Below, one piece after another: positions 8,245-17,197 of a DNA stretch of 64,000 bases. The stretch's first letter is position 1; the number at the start of each line of letters is the position of its first letter. Made by a program: the position numbers and the translations under genes. Under the pieces are notes generated by a model. That model had not been told where the DNA came from, ran no database searches, and saw only the letters and a list, made by a program, of their open reading frames with translations. Source of the DNA: Niabella beijingensis (GTDB lineage Bacteria > Bacteroidota > Bacteroidia > Chitinophagales > Chitinophagaceae); NCBI RefSeq assembly GCF_020034665.1, contig NZ_JAIQDI010000001.1, positions 2,356,001-2,420,000 on the forward strand, in the 5' to 3' direction.

Positions 8245-10578
8245 ATGCAAACGCACAACCTCGGCTACCCGCGTATTGGTAGCAACCGGGAATTGAAAAA
8301 AGCCTGTGAGCTGTACTGGGCCGGCACCATTAACGCCGCACAGCTGGAGCTGACAGCAAAAAAGATCAGGGAAGGCAACTGGCTGTTGCAACAAGAGGCC
8401 GGTATGGACCTGCTGCCGGCAAATGATTTTTCGTTTTACGACCAGGTGCTGGACACCTGCCTGATGACCGGTGCGATACCGGACCGGTATCACCCGCTGA
8501 TCGAAAAAGAGCACATCAATCCGCTTGACCTCCTCTTTGCCATGGCAAGAGGCTATCAGAAAAACGGATATGATCTTACAGCAATGGAAATGACCAAATG
8601 GTTTGATACCAACTACCATTACATCGTTCCGGAATTTAAAAGAGACCAGAAATTTACTGCGTTCAGCAATAAGGTCATTGATCAGTTCAATGAAGCTAAA
8701 AAAGCGGGGTTCAAAAGCAAGCCGGTATTGCTCGGTCCGGTTTCCTTCCTGCTGCTGGGAAAAGAAAAAGAACCCGGCTTTGAACGTATTGGCCTGCTGA
8801 AAAACCTGCTGCCCGTTTATTTTGAAGTGCTTGAAAAGCTGGACCACAGCGGTGCGTATTATGTTCAGATGGATGAGCCCTGCCTTGCACTCAACCTCGG
8901 CGAAAAGGCACAACAGGCACTGCAAACCGCTTATACAGCTATTTTCCGGCGGTTTCCCAATCTCCGCATTATTCTCGCCAATTATTTTGATTGTTTCGGA
9001 GACAATCTGAAAACCGTTGTTTCACTGCCGGTTCATACATTGCACCTCGACCTGGTGCGTTGTCCGTCACAGCTGGATGACATCCTTGATAAACCGGAGT
9101 TCATCAATGGAAGAACCCTGCTCTCGCTAGGGGTTGTGGATGGAAGGAATATCTGGAAGAATGACTTTACACGATCCCTTGCACTGATCAGAAAGGCGAC
9201 CGATAAGATCGGCGCCGGGCGTATCTGGATCGCCCCTTCCTGCTCCCTGCTTCATGTACCCTGCGACCTGGACCTGGAAACCAATGAAAAAAGCCTTCCT
9301 GCGGAGATCAGGCAGTGGATGGCCTTTGCCCGGCAAAAGCTGGTGGAAGTAGCTGCATTAAGGGAGATTACCCTGCACCCCGAAACCGCCGCTTCAAAAA
9401 AACTGCTCCGTGAAAATGCTGCCTGTATTGAAGCGCGCAATAGTTCCCCCCTGATCCATAACCCGCTGGTAAAAACCCGTGTAGCGGCCATAACACCCGC
9501 TGATGCCAAAAGGAACAGCCCGTTTTTTGCCCGGAAAGAGAAACAGCAACAGGAGCTGGGGCTTCCGCTTTTCCCTACTACCACTATCGGATCTTTTCCT
9601 CAAACAAAAGAAGTACGCGCCTGGCGGGCCCAATGGAAAAAGCAACTGCTTTCGGATGCCGATTATTATCAACTGCTGAAAGAAGCAACCGGCAACTCCA
9701 TTAAATGGCAGGAGGAGACAGGGCTGGATGTACTGGTACACGGGGAGTTTGAACGCAATGATATGGTGGAATATTTTGGGGAGCAGCTGGCAGGTTTTGC
9801 TTTTACCAAAAACGGATGGGTGCAGAGCTATGGCAGCCGCTGTGTAAAACCTCCCGTGATCTATGGCGATGTATACCGCCCCAACTTCATGACGGTAGCA
9901 TGGAGTACTTACGCACAATCATTAACATCCAGGCCGGTTAAGGGAATGCTTACGGGTCCTGTAACCATTTTGCAATGGAGCTTTGTACGGAACGATCAGC
10001 CCCGCAGTGTTACCTGCAACCAGATAGCACTGGCCATTCGTGATGAAGTGACCGATCTGGAAAAAGCGGGTATAAAAATCATCCAGATCGACGAACCGGC
10101 AATCCGGGAAGGCTTACCTTTAAGAAAGGAACAGCAGCAGGAGTACCTGGATTGGGCGGTCACCGCCTTCCGCATCGCAGCCTCCGGTGTTCAGGACAAA
10201 ACGCAGATCCACACGCATATGTGTTATTCGGAATTCAATGACATCATTAATGATATTGCAGCAATGGATGCTGATGTGATCACCATAGAGACCTCCCGTT
10301 CCCAGATGGAGCTGCTGGACGTCTTTGCTTCATTTGAGTACCCGAATGATATCGGACCCGGCGTATATGATATCCACTCCCCCCGTGTTCCGTCAAAAGA
10401 AGAAATGGTCGCATTGATGGAAAAGGCACTGACCTATATCCCGGCAGAACGCCTGTGGGTAAACCCCGACTGTGGTTTAAAAACCCGGGACTGGGAAGAG
10501 ACCCGACAGGCGTTGACGGCGATGATACAGGCAGCAAAAGCATTGCGTAAAAACATAATCGCCCCTGTACCGGAATAG
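8245..10578 (+). CDS. metE: Cobalamin-independent methionine synthase
   Basis: Zinc enzyme that transfers the methyl group of methyl-tetrahydropteroyl-triglutamate to homocysteine. The ATG at 8245 gives 777 residues starting MQTHNLGYPRIGSNRELKKA, the canonical N-terminus. The frame open back to 8065 runs through riboswitch sequence and is not used. The C-terminal catalytic barrel holds LPLFPTTTIGSFPQT, QIDEPAIREGLPL and the zinc ligands in HTHMCYSEF and WVNPDCGLKTR. Control by the upstream cobalamin riboswitch is the expected logic: the gene is needed only when B12 for MetH is lacking. A Cys-rich gene begins two bases after the stop. Confidence 0.97.
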   Translation: MQTHNLGYPRIGSNRELKKACELYWAGTINAAQLELTAKKIREGNWLLQQEAGMDLLPANDFSFYDQVLDTCLMTGAIPDRYHPLIEKEHINPLDLLFAMARGYQKNGYDLTAMEMTKWFDTNYHYIVPEFKRDQKFTAFSNKVIDQFNEAKKAGFKSKPVLLGPVSFLLLGKEKEPGFERIGLLKNLLPVYFEVLEKLDHSGAYYVQMDEPCLALNLGEKAQQALQTAYTAIFRRFPNLRIILANYFDCFGDNLKTVVSLPVHTLHLDLVRCPSQLDDILDKPEFINGRTLLSLGVVDGRNIWKNDFTRSLALIRKATDKIGAGRIWIAPSCSLLHVPCDLDLETNEKSLPAEIRQWMAFARQKLVEVAALREITLHPETAASKKLLRENAACIEARNSSPLIHNPLVKTRVAAITPADAKRNSPFFARKEKQQQELGLPLFPTTTIGSFPQTKEVRAWRAQWKKQLLSDADYYQLLKEATGNSIKWQEETGLDVLVHGEFERNDMVEYFGEQLAGFAFTKNGWVQSYGSRCVKPPVIYGDVYRPNFMTVAWSTYAQSLTSRPVKGMLTGPVTILQWSFVRNDQPRSVTCNQIALAIRDEVTDLEKAGIKIIQIDEPAIREGLPLRKEQQQEYLDWAVTAFRIAASGVQDKTQIHTHMCYSEFNDIINDIAAMDADVITIETSRSQMELLDVFASFEYPNDIGPGVYDIHSPRVPSKEEMVALMEKALTYIPAERLWVNPDCGLKTRDWEETRQALTAMIQAAKALRKNIIAPVPE

Positions 10579-10579
10579 T

Positions 10580-10834
10580 ATGTGCAAACATGAAGATAAA
10601 TACTGCCCGCGTTGTAAGCAACCCTTTGAATGCAAAGTGGGCAGTATCCTTCTTTGTCAGTGCAGCACAGTGTCCCTGAATGACGAGGAACGGGATTTTA
10701 TCAATCAACAATATGAAGATTGCCTTTGTGCATCCTGTCTGAAAGAGCTCAGGGCCGTCTATCATAAGCAAAAATTCCAGCGCAAGCTCAAAGGCATTCT
10801 GGGCGTCTTTTATAAGGATTCGTCCGGCTCCTGA
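10580..10834 (+). CDS. Small cysteine-rich CWC-type protein
   Basis: An 84-residue protein with nine cysteines in its first 53 residues, arranged as a CPRC knuckle, a single Cys near residue 18, a CQC pair, and CLCASC. This fits the Cys-rich CWC family, small proteins presumed to bind zinc. The basic C-terminus (HKQKFQRKLKG) could contact nucleic acid or a partner. The ATG lies two bases after the metE stop, so it is almost certainly on the same riboswitch-controlled transcript. Its function is not known; a zinc-related role for MetE is a testable idea only. Confidence 0.7.
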   Translation: MCKHEDKYCPRCKQPFECKVGSILLCQCSTVSLNDEERDFINQQYEDCLCASCLKELRAVYHKQKFQRKLKGILGVFYKDSSGS

Positions 10835-10874
10835 AAAATCTATCTTCCGCTTTTATTTTTAAATTCAATTGTAC

Positions 10875-11258
10875 ATGCATACTCAAGACCGGATCGCCGC
10901 GGCAGCGACCCGTATATTTAAAGCTGTTTTTCCCAACACCACTAATCATTATGATACCCTGTTTGGTGGCATGGCCATGCAGCTGATGGATGAAGTGGCT
11001 TTTATCACCGCCACCCGGTACAGCCGGCTGCGGATGGTAACGGTAAGCAGCGACCGTATCGACTTCAAACACCCGATCCCTTCCGGAACGATCATTGAAC
11101 TGGATGGCAATATCATTCATATCGGCAACACCAGTATGAAGGTACAGGTGGATATTTACGTGGAGCAGATGTACAGCACACAAAGGGAAAAGGCCGTCAG
11201 CGGCGTCTTTTCTTTTGTGGCAGTGGATGAAAACAAAAAACCGGTTATCATAACCTGA
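10875..11258 (+). CDS. Acyl-CoA thioesterase, hotdog fold
   Basis: A 127-residue single hotdog domain of the YciA/acyl-CoA hydrolase type that cleaves acyl-CoA to free acid and CoA in the cytosol. Family features are NHYDTLFGGMAMQLMDEVAF, where the Asp in MDE is the usual catalytic residue, and DRIDFKHPI before the second beta-strand region. The ATG at 10875 is preferred over the TTG at 10869. It follows the Cys-rich gene by 40 bases and ends in a terminator that overlaps the stop region, so it may be the last gene of the metE transcript. Confidence 0.85.
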   Translation: MHTQDRIAAAATRIFKAVFPNTTNHYDTLFGGMAMQLMDEVAFITATRYSRLRMVTVSSDRIDFKHPIPSGTIIELDGNIIHIGNTSMKVQVDIYVEQMYSTQREKAVSGVFSFVAVDENKKPVIIT

Positions 11259-11270
11259 TACCGGCTTTTT
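11241..11270 (+). terminator. Terminator after the thioesterase gene
   Basis: CCGGTTATCA pairs with TGATACCGG (one bulged T), followed by TTTTT. The left arm lies inside the last codons of the gene. Confidence 0.65.
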
Positions 11271-11348
11271 ATTGATTGTTGCATTGGTTGTGTTTATTAA
11301 AAAGAGTTCATTCCGACGATCCGGAACACATCTTTAACGCATTTCCGG

Positions 11349-12467
11349 CTAATAAAAGACCGCAAGTTCCGGGAAGTAAATATGGTTAAAATCCACCACG
11401 GAGCCATCATTTCCATAAGTAATTTTCTTTACCAGGGCTCCTGTTGAAGCATTATAGATTAAAAGGAAATTCGCTCCGGCCAGTCCTCCATATCCCTTAA
11501 TACCGTTTACAACGAGGTAGTCTTTATTCCGGTCATACCGAACGGCACCGTATACCATAAACGGCGATTCGCTGATGGTAATAAATGGCTGGTTGAGCGA
11601 AGCGGCATTACCCTCTACATACTTATAAATAGCCGCACCGGAATGATAAAAGACTGCATCCTCTTTTGTAGAGGCCGTCAGGCGGGTAGGCGCATCCAAT
11701 CCGAAAGAGCCAATACTAACCGGCAACGTAATACCTGTTGTATCCAGATTTTTGTCAATGGAGATCAGACGGGTACCGGTAGAAGCCCACACTTTCCCAT
11801 TCGGTGTCCGGGCAAAACCCCGGTTGATATTTGTGAATCCCTTTACAAAAGAGTAATTCGCTGCATCAATTATTTTTGCACCGTTGCTTTGCAGCAGGTA
11901 CACATAATTTCCTTCTTTTAACATGTCGCCCGTATTAACAGCGGAAACAGATGTCAGTTTATATTGTACTCCCAGCGTATTCAGGTTAATGGAATAGACG
12001 CCATCCGCAGCGCTTACCAGTCCCTGATCCTCTTTTACTCCGATCAGGCCTCTCCAGTTGCTGGATTCCTGGTTATAACGGGCTTCTTCTTTAAGGGTGG
12101 ATGCATCCAGCCTGATAATGGGTCCGTTCATTTTGCTGGCCAGGTACAGCTTCTGATTGTAGAGTGTGGCAAATTGCAGGGTACTGGCTAAAGAAGCATT
12201 TGCAGTGATCTTGCCAGGGTTTGCTTTTTCATAGGCCCGGGTAACAATGGTATCGGCCCCATAGGCATAAAAATTAACGGTCCCTGCCGTTTGTCCGTAA
12301 GAACCTTCTGTTATAATAAAAAATCCATTCGAATAAGGACCAGCTTCTTCCACGGGGTCGACAATGGGAGGTTCCCGGAAATAGTCATCATCTTTTGTAC
12401 AGCCTCCCAAAAGGAAGCCAAGGGTCAATAACAGTAGTAATTGCTGCAGCAGTAATTTTTTGTACAT
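11349..12467 (-). CDS. BtuG-like surface beta-propeller lipoprotein, second copy
   Basis: A 372-residue lipoprotein (signal peptide ending LGGC) of the DUF5074/YncE-like beta-propeller type. It opens with the segment NGFFIITEGSYGQTAGTVNF, equivalent to the opening of the other propeller in this operon, and repeats blades with YLASKMNG, YLLQSNGAK and KVWASTGTR. In Bacteroides the propeller lipoprotein BtuG sits on BtuB and captures B12 at the cell surface. The position in the B12-riboswitch operon, 15 bases after the PKD-like gene, argues for a similar job here. It is the last gene of the operon. Confidence 0.7.
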   Translation of the reverse strand: MYKKLLLQQLLLLLTLGFLLGGCTKDDDYFREPPIVDPVEEAGPYSNGFFIITEGSYGQTAGTVNFYAYGADTIVTRAYEKANPGKITANASLASTLQFATLYNQKLYLASKMNGPIIRLDASTLKEEARYNQESSNWRGLIGVKEDQGLVSAADGVYSINLNTLGVQYKLTSVSAVNTGDMLKEGNYVYLLQSNGAKIIDAANYSFVKGFTNINRGFARTPNGKVWASTGTRLISIDKNLDTTGITLPVSIGSFGLDAPTRLTASTKEDAVFYHSGAAIYKYVEGNAASLNQPFITISESPFMVYGAVRYDRNKDYLVVNGIKGYGGLAGANFLLIYNASTGALVKKITYGNDGSVVDFNHIYFPELAVFY

Positions 12468-12482
12468 ATTTTATTATTTAAT

Positions 12483-13610
12483 TTATTTTCCAAAATGCAG
12501 GTCTTCGGCACCCTTGATCTCTGTGGAAATCTCACCCATTAAGGCGTTTCCTTTATTGTTTTGCGCGGTATATACTTTTACAAAATCGATTGCCTTCATT
12601 TGAACAGGTTTGCCACTGGCATCCACCGCCCGTGTGATATCAAAGGAGTTGTATCTTTTCGTATCATAGTCATCTCCCGATGAATAGGAGTCGGCATATC
12701 CCCAGCTGAAACCGGCGTTGATCCAGATCCCGTTCGCCTGGCCAAAAGTATTTTTCAGCAACGTACCGGTGAACACCAGGGAATCCTGGTTGGCGGCAAA
12801 CAGGGGGTAGTATTGTTGCTTATGGAAGGCATTGACTTCTACGGCTCCTGAATTGCCCAGGTTATCTTTCCACGGTACGTTCGCGTAGCTTTTAGGATTG
12901 TAATAAGTGATCTGGTAATTCTTAATCGTTTCGGCACTATTATATTCACTCCCGGCCAGTTCATACCACGCATCATCGGCGATCCCGTTTCCGTTATCAT
13001 CGCGGCTTACCATTACGATCCCCGGCTCGCTCCAGTCCGTTGGCGGCTTTAGAGGATTACCGTAAATCGCAATATCGGCCCCTTCTTTGTTCTGGATGGA
13101 ATGGTCGAATGTAAAGATGATGTACCCTCCGTAAGCACCCAATGTTACCAGTCCGCTGTTCTTTCCTACAATGCCTTCGGCGCTTGCAACATTGCCCGGT
13201 GCCACATTTATAAATTGACCCGGAGCCGGTACATATTCTAATATCCGCGAAATATATTTGCTTTCACCTCCTTCACGCACTACCGGCGTTACCTCAATAA
13301 TAAATTCCTTTTCAAATACCCCCCCTTCATTCCGGGACCTGAAAAGCACTTTATAAAATCCGGCTACCTCAAATACATGCGTAAACGCATTGTTTGCCGA
13401 CAATTCCTTACCATCAACCATCCAGGAGATGGCAGCTTCTGTACCACCGGTCCTGCTGGCCTCGATAGCCACCGGCTTTTGAATTTCTGTATTGATCGTG
13501 TCTGTTGTTACAGAAAAAACGTATACAGGAGCGGCTGTTACATCTTTTTCCTTTTTACAACCGATGATGACGATCGAAAGAAGGAATGCAAAAAAGAGAA
13601 CTTGTTTCAT
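12483..13610 (-). CDS. PKD-like surface lipoprotein of the B12 uptake operon
   Basis: A 375-residue lipoprotein (lipobox IIGC). Residues about 30-110 look like an Ig/PKD domain (ISWMVDGKEL, THVFEVAGFYKV). The rest is a beta-rich domain with a DRDDNGNG-like acidic loop (SRDDNGNGIADDAWYEL) that suggests calcium binding, and an aromatic-rich end (AGFSWGYADSY). Such proteins recur next to B12 receptors in Bacteroidota. I cannot say whether it binds cobamides itself, as the BtuH lipoproteins do, or supports the receptor. It lies between two BtuG-like propeller genes and is read with them. Confidence 0.65.
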   Translation of the reverse strand: MKQVLFFAFLLSIVIIGCKKEKDVTAAPVYVFSVTTDTINTEIQKPVAIEASRTGGTEAAISWMVDGKELSANNAFTHVFEVAGFYKVLFRSRNEGGVFEKEFIIEVTPVVREGGESKYISRILEYVPAPGQFINVAPGNVASAEGIVGKNSGLVTLGAYGGYIIFTFDHSIQNKEGADIAIYGNPLKPPTDWSEPGIVMVSRDDNGNGIADDAWYELAGSEYNSAETIKNYQITYYNPKSYANVPWKDNLGNSGAVEVNAFHKQQYYPLFAANQDSLVFTGTLLKNTFGQANGIWINAGFSWGYADSYSSGDDYDTKRYNSFDITRAVDASGKPVQMKAIDFVKVYTAQNNKGNALMGEISTEIKGAEDLHFGK

Positions 13611-13664
13611 TTGTTTATATTTTGTTTGATTGCTATACTAATACTCCGGTTTGAAATAACAGGT

Positions 13665-14786
13665 TCAACGAGCAGATGATCCGTTCCGGCTATAAAAGGC
13701 GATATGGCCGGGAATGATCCCCGTTTTTTGAATGGTATTGCGTAATGTTCCATTGGCGTTAAAACAATACAGGTCGCCCGCTTCACTGTAATTTCTGGCG
13801 TCCGCTATGTATATACTGCCGTTGTTCGGATCCACGGCAATACCATAGGGTATGGTGATTTTTGTACCATCTGTAATAAAAGATCCGGGAATTACTCTTT
13901 TGCTTTTAAGATCCACCCGTGTATACGCATGTTGCCCTCCGCCATAATCGGTTCCATATATATATGCCGTATCCCGTACAATGATAAAATCCTCCACCAT
14001 TACAGGAATGGGGTCGCTTAGCTGATCGGTTTGGGTATTTACCACATACAACTTATCGGTGGTACCCCAGGGGCAGATATATAAAAATCCGTTACTGTCT
14101 ATTTTTAGCCGTCTTAAATTAGGAGCAACCGTTATGGCTTTGATCACTTTAAAAGCAGACAGATCAACTACAGAAACCGTATGCTCCAAATTGGCCGGAC
14201 TGTAGCCTCCGCTGTTGGCAACATATAATTTATTACCCACTACCGCCAGCTCATCCGGCTGCCGGCCTACTTCCACCGTTCTTGTAATGCTGAGTGTAGC
14301 CGTATCTATTTCCAGCACCATTCCTTTTTCGGAAGTGGTATAAGAGCTGAGATAGGCGAAACCATTGGCAAATGTTATATAGCGTGCATTTTCTATGGCC
14401 TTATGTGTCTGATCGGTCAGCACCTTTATTCTCCGGGCGGTACGGGCATCGAGTATTTCTATTTTTTTCGACCAGTTCATCACCACGTATAATTTGCTGC
14501 CATATACACCAATGTCGTTTCCAGTATCCCCCAGTCCCAAAACCGCGTCGGGGTTTGCTTTTGTGAACACCTCCCGCTCGTATACCCCATTGTGGGTATC
14601 AAAATAATCCAGTGTTGCATTATTATAACCCCAACCACCCTCATTTAATAAATAGAAACCCGTGCTGGTGGTATCGGCCTCCGCTATCTGTGGAGGAGGT
14701 GTCCGGTCATGCTCCTTTCTGCATGCGCCTGAAAGCAGTAAACAAGCAAGAACGATGCAAAGGGGCAGCCATTGTTTTTGTTTCAT
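13665..14786 (-). CDS. BtuG-like surface beta-propeller lipoprotein, first copy
   Basis: A 373-residue lipoprotein when started at the ATG at 14786 (MKQKQWLPLCIVLACLLLSG then AC). The longer frame to 14813 overlaps the receptor gene and lacks a proper signal start. The mature part is a YncE-type seven-blade propeller (SKKIEILDARTARRIKVL, NKLYVANSGGYSP, IAVDPNNGSIYIADARN). It starts 10 bases after the btuB stop. Homologous BtuG proteins bind B12 very tightly and cap BtuB. The two propellers in this operon are clearly different in sequence, not a recent duplication. Confidence 0.75.
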   Translation of the reverse strand: MKQKQWLPLCIVLACLLLSGACRKEHDRTPPPQIAEADTTSTGFYLLNEGGWGYNNATLDYFDTHNGVYEREVFTKANPDAVLGLGDTGNDIGVYGSKLYVVMNWSKKIEILDARTARRIKVLTDQTHKAIENARYITFANGFAYLSSYTTSEKGMVLEIDTATLSITRTVEVGRQPDELAVVGNKLYVANSGGYSPANLEHTVSVVDLSAFKVIKAITVAPNLRRLKIDSNGFLYICPWGTTDKLYVVNTQTDQLSDPIPVMVEDFIIVRDTAYIYGTDYGGGQHAYTRVDLKSKRVIPGSFITDGTKITIPYGIAVDPNNGSIYIADARNYSEAGDLYCFNANGTLRNTIQKTGIIPGHIAFYSRNGSSAR

Positions 14787-14796
14787 GTTTTTTATT

Positions 14797-16818
14797 TTAT
14801 AAGTTAAAAGCAATTTTTACCAGGCAGTTACGGCCGGGCATGGGGTAGTTGACCACCACATCATAATATTGATTCAAAAGGTTGTTTACTTCCAATGCCA
14901 GTACGGCACGTGTCTGTTTCAGCCGGATTGTTTTTGTAAGCGACAGGTCATGTGTATACCAGGGTTCCAGGTAATTTTGCGGATCATTTTCCGGCAGCAG
15001 GTACCGCCCGCCGGTATAAATAAAACTGTAATTAAGCCCCCAGCTGCGATACGCGGTTTGCAGCGTGGCTGATCCGCTGTGCTCCGGAGCATAGGGGATT
15101 TGCTGGTCATAGGACCGTTGCCCTGCTGTTTTATTGATCGCTTTTTGAAACGAATAAGTAAGGGTACCATTGAAAAAGATCCGTTGCCGGATGGCAGCCG
15201 TATAGGTCAGCTGCAGGTCCGCACCTTTTACTGCTACCTTCCCCAGATTGATCATACTCCACCGGAACAGGTTATTAGCAGGAATGGCAATAATTTTGTC
15301 TTTGATATCACTATAGTAAACATCCGCCTGCAGGCTGATCCCGGCCCCGGTGTCGGCAAAGCTTTTTGTATACTGAAACCCTATATCATATTGCCTGGTG
15401 TATTCCGGCTTTAGGGTAACACTGCCAACAATGGTATAATACAGATCATTAAAGGTCGGCATCCTAAAAATCTGCTTGTAGAAAGAGCGGATACTGAAAG
15501 GCAGCTGATCCCAGGGCTTCCAGGAAACACTCAGTGCCGGCGTTAATACGTTCCTGTTTTCAGCCGCCGCACCGGATCTTACTTTCTCATGAATAAATGT
15601 TCCCAGCAGATTACCGGCAGCAATCAGGCGTTTCCGCTTCCATTCGGTTGCAATGGCCACCAGTCCGGTATTCCTCACCGGATACACAAAATTGTCGAGG
15701 TTGGCCTGCATCTTATTTACGATCCAGTCGGTGGCCAGGGACAGTTTCCATCCGTCTGCAACAAGATACTCGTTTACCAATGATGCGTTATATTCCTGCT
15801 GATAATACTGATTGCGGAGCGGGGCCCCTCCGATTTTTTTGATGGTGGTGTCCAGGTAGCGGGTGCCATCGTTGGCATACTTTCCCTGTAGTAAAAGTTG
15901 ATAACGGGTATTGAATTGCTTGCGCAACATGGCCTGCGTAAAGAAGTTACGGTCCCACAACCGCTGCGAATTATAAAACCGCTCTGCAACAATGGCACCG
16001 GGCAATCCCCGTTCTGCATTATAAAAGTAGGTTTGTATTTTCCAGTTGGTTGCGGAGTCTTTATTCAGATCCTGCACTGCAAGCTCTGCCCGTTGCGACG
16101 CCACATCTGCATTCTGGCGGATAATGATTGTGTCATATGCCCGCCCCTGATAACGCGTCTTATATCTCCCGTGCGCATGAATGGCTTCTAAACTGACGGT
16201 GGCTGCAATGTTCCCTGTTATTTTCTGCTGCCAATGCAGCGAAGGGTTTATTAAACCAAAAGAACCTGTTTTAAATGTCCCTTTTATCTTGTAATTCCTG
16301 TGCTGCTCAAATACCGGCTGTTTTGATTTTATATATAGCGCAGCAACACTGCCGAAGTTTCTTGCAGATTGAAGCGTGGAGGTATTCTGGCTGTTATAAA
16401 GGCGGAGCTCCTCAATATTATCAAGGGAGAACTTCCCCAGGTCTACAATACTGTTCTGCGCATTTCCCACCTGTAAGCCATCATAAAAAACACCCAGGTG
16501 CTGTGCCCCAAGGCTTCTTACATTCAGCGTTTTCAATCCGCCAATACCCCCGTAGTCTTTAAGTTGTATCCCCGAAAAATAGCGCAGTGCATCCGCTACC
16601 GAAAAACTGTTCAGCCGCTGCAGCCGGCTCCCCGTAAGCGTTTGAACCGGAGTGGTGGTGTTGAGCAAAAAGGAGTTTTTGCCGGAATGTATCCATACGC
16701 CATCCAGCTCCTTTGCCTCCAAAGAGTCGGGGGCCTGGGCCATCCCGTCCGTGCAGCCAAGGCTGTACAAAAGAGCCGTTACTCCGGCAAAACGGATCCA
16801 AAAATAAAATCGGTTCAT
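14797..16818 (-). CDS. btuB: BtuB-like TonB-dependent cobalamin receptor
   Basis: A 673-residue outer-membrane receptor for energy-dependent uptake. The signal peptide ends near GMAQA. A TonB-box-like segment follows, then a plug domain (about residues 40-160: SVADALRYFSGIQLKDYGG, LNVRSLGAQHLGVFYDG) and a 22-strand type barrel with TonB-receptor C-terminal features (LEVNNLLNQYYD, last residue Leu after ALA-type strand IAFNL). It has no carboxypeptidase-like N-terminal extension. Assignment to B12 rests on the cobalamin riboswitch directly upstream and the BtuG-like genes downstream. The length is close to that of other BtuB proteins. Confidence 0.88.
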   Translation of the reverse strand: MNRFYFWIRFAGVTALLYSLGCTDGMAQAPDSLEAKELDGVWIHSGKNSFLLNTTTPVQTLTGSRLQRLNSFSVADALRYFSGIQLKDYGGIGGLKTLNVRSLGAQHLGVFYDGLQVGNAQNSIVDLGKFSLDNIEELRLYNSQNTSTLQSARNFGSVAALYIKSKQPVFEQHRNYKIKGTFKTGSFGLINPSLHWQQKITGNIAATVSLEAIHAHGRYKTRYQGRAYDTIIIRQNADVASQRAELAVQDLNKDSATNWKIQTYFYNAERGLPGAIVAERFYNSQRLWDRNFFTQAMLRKQFNTRYQLLLQGKYANDGTRYLDTTIKKIGGAPLRNQYYQQEYNASLVNEYLVADGWKLSLATDWIVNKMQANLDNFVYPVRNTGLVAIATEWKRKRLIAAGNLLGTFIHEKVRSGAAAENRNVLTPALSVSWKPWDQLPFSIRSFYKQIFRMPTFNDLYYTIVGSVTLKPEYTRQYDIGFQYTKSFADTGAGISLQADVYYSDIKDKIIAIPANNLFRWSMINLGKVAVKGADLQLTYTAAIRQRIFFNGTLTYSFQKAINKTAGQRSYDQQIPYAPEHSGSATLQTAYRSWGLNYSFIYTGGRYLLPENDPQNYLEPWYTHDLSLTKTIRLKQTRAVLALEVNNLLNQYYDVVVNYPMPGRNCLVKIAFNL

Positions 16819-16935
16819 TACTATTTGACTTCATCAAACAGCTTTACCTGAAATAACCAGAAAACAAATGGGTAATTGCTACCTGCGCATTTGCATTCCA
16901 AGCCTTATTCCACGAAAGCTTAAAATAAAAACTGC

Positions 16936-17106
16936 GTTGGCAGGTCTCCTGACTTATCCCCATTCTGAACGGCCTTCCCATTTCTCCGGAGGAGAAACAG
17001 TGACACTATTTGTCAGAATGTTGCATGGGATTTACAGTAGCGGGTCTGTCCAGGATTTGCACCTGATTCCCTTTTAATAAATGTTCCCGTATCGAAGTGA
17101 ACATTT
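16936..17106 (-). ncRNA. Cobalamin riboswitch upstream of btuB
   Basis: Read on the minus strand. It has an early hairpin (AATGTTC / GAACATT), the core CCGCTACTGTAAATCCC and the B12 box AAGTCAGGAGACCTGCC (plus-strand positions 16939-16955). About 120 bases separate the box from the btuB ATG at 16818. B12 should repress the whole four-gene uptake operon. Confidence 0.95.
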
Positions 17107-17119
17107 AACCAATGCGCGG

Positions 17120-17127
17120 CAAAAGTA
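17120..17127 (-). promoter_or_regulatory. -7 promoter box of the btuB operon
   Basis: TACTTTTG on the minus strand is an exact TAnnTTTG match, placed about 15 bases before the riboswitch begins. No clear -33 box at the expected distance. Confidence 0.6.
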
Positions 17128-17141
17128 GCATTAAAAAACAA

Positions 17142-17176
17142 AAAGACCTGAAAGGTTTTAAATCTTTCAGGTCTTT
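17142..17176 (-). terminator. Terminator after the TPM lipoprotein gene
   Basis: Thirteen-base perfect arms AAAGACCTGAAAG and CTTTCAGGTCTTT around a nine-base loop, followed on the minus strand by a T-rich tract. It insulates the btuB promoter, which begins 15 bases further on. Confidence 0.9.
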
Positions 17177-17197
17177 CCTGCTGAAGACAGCGATGGT

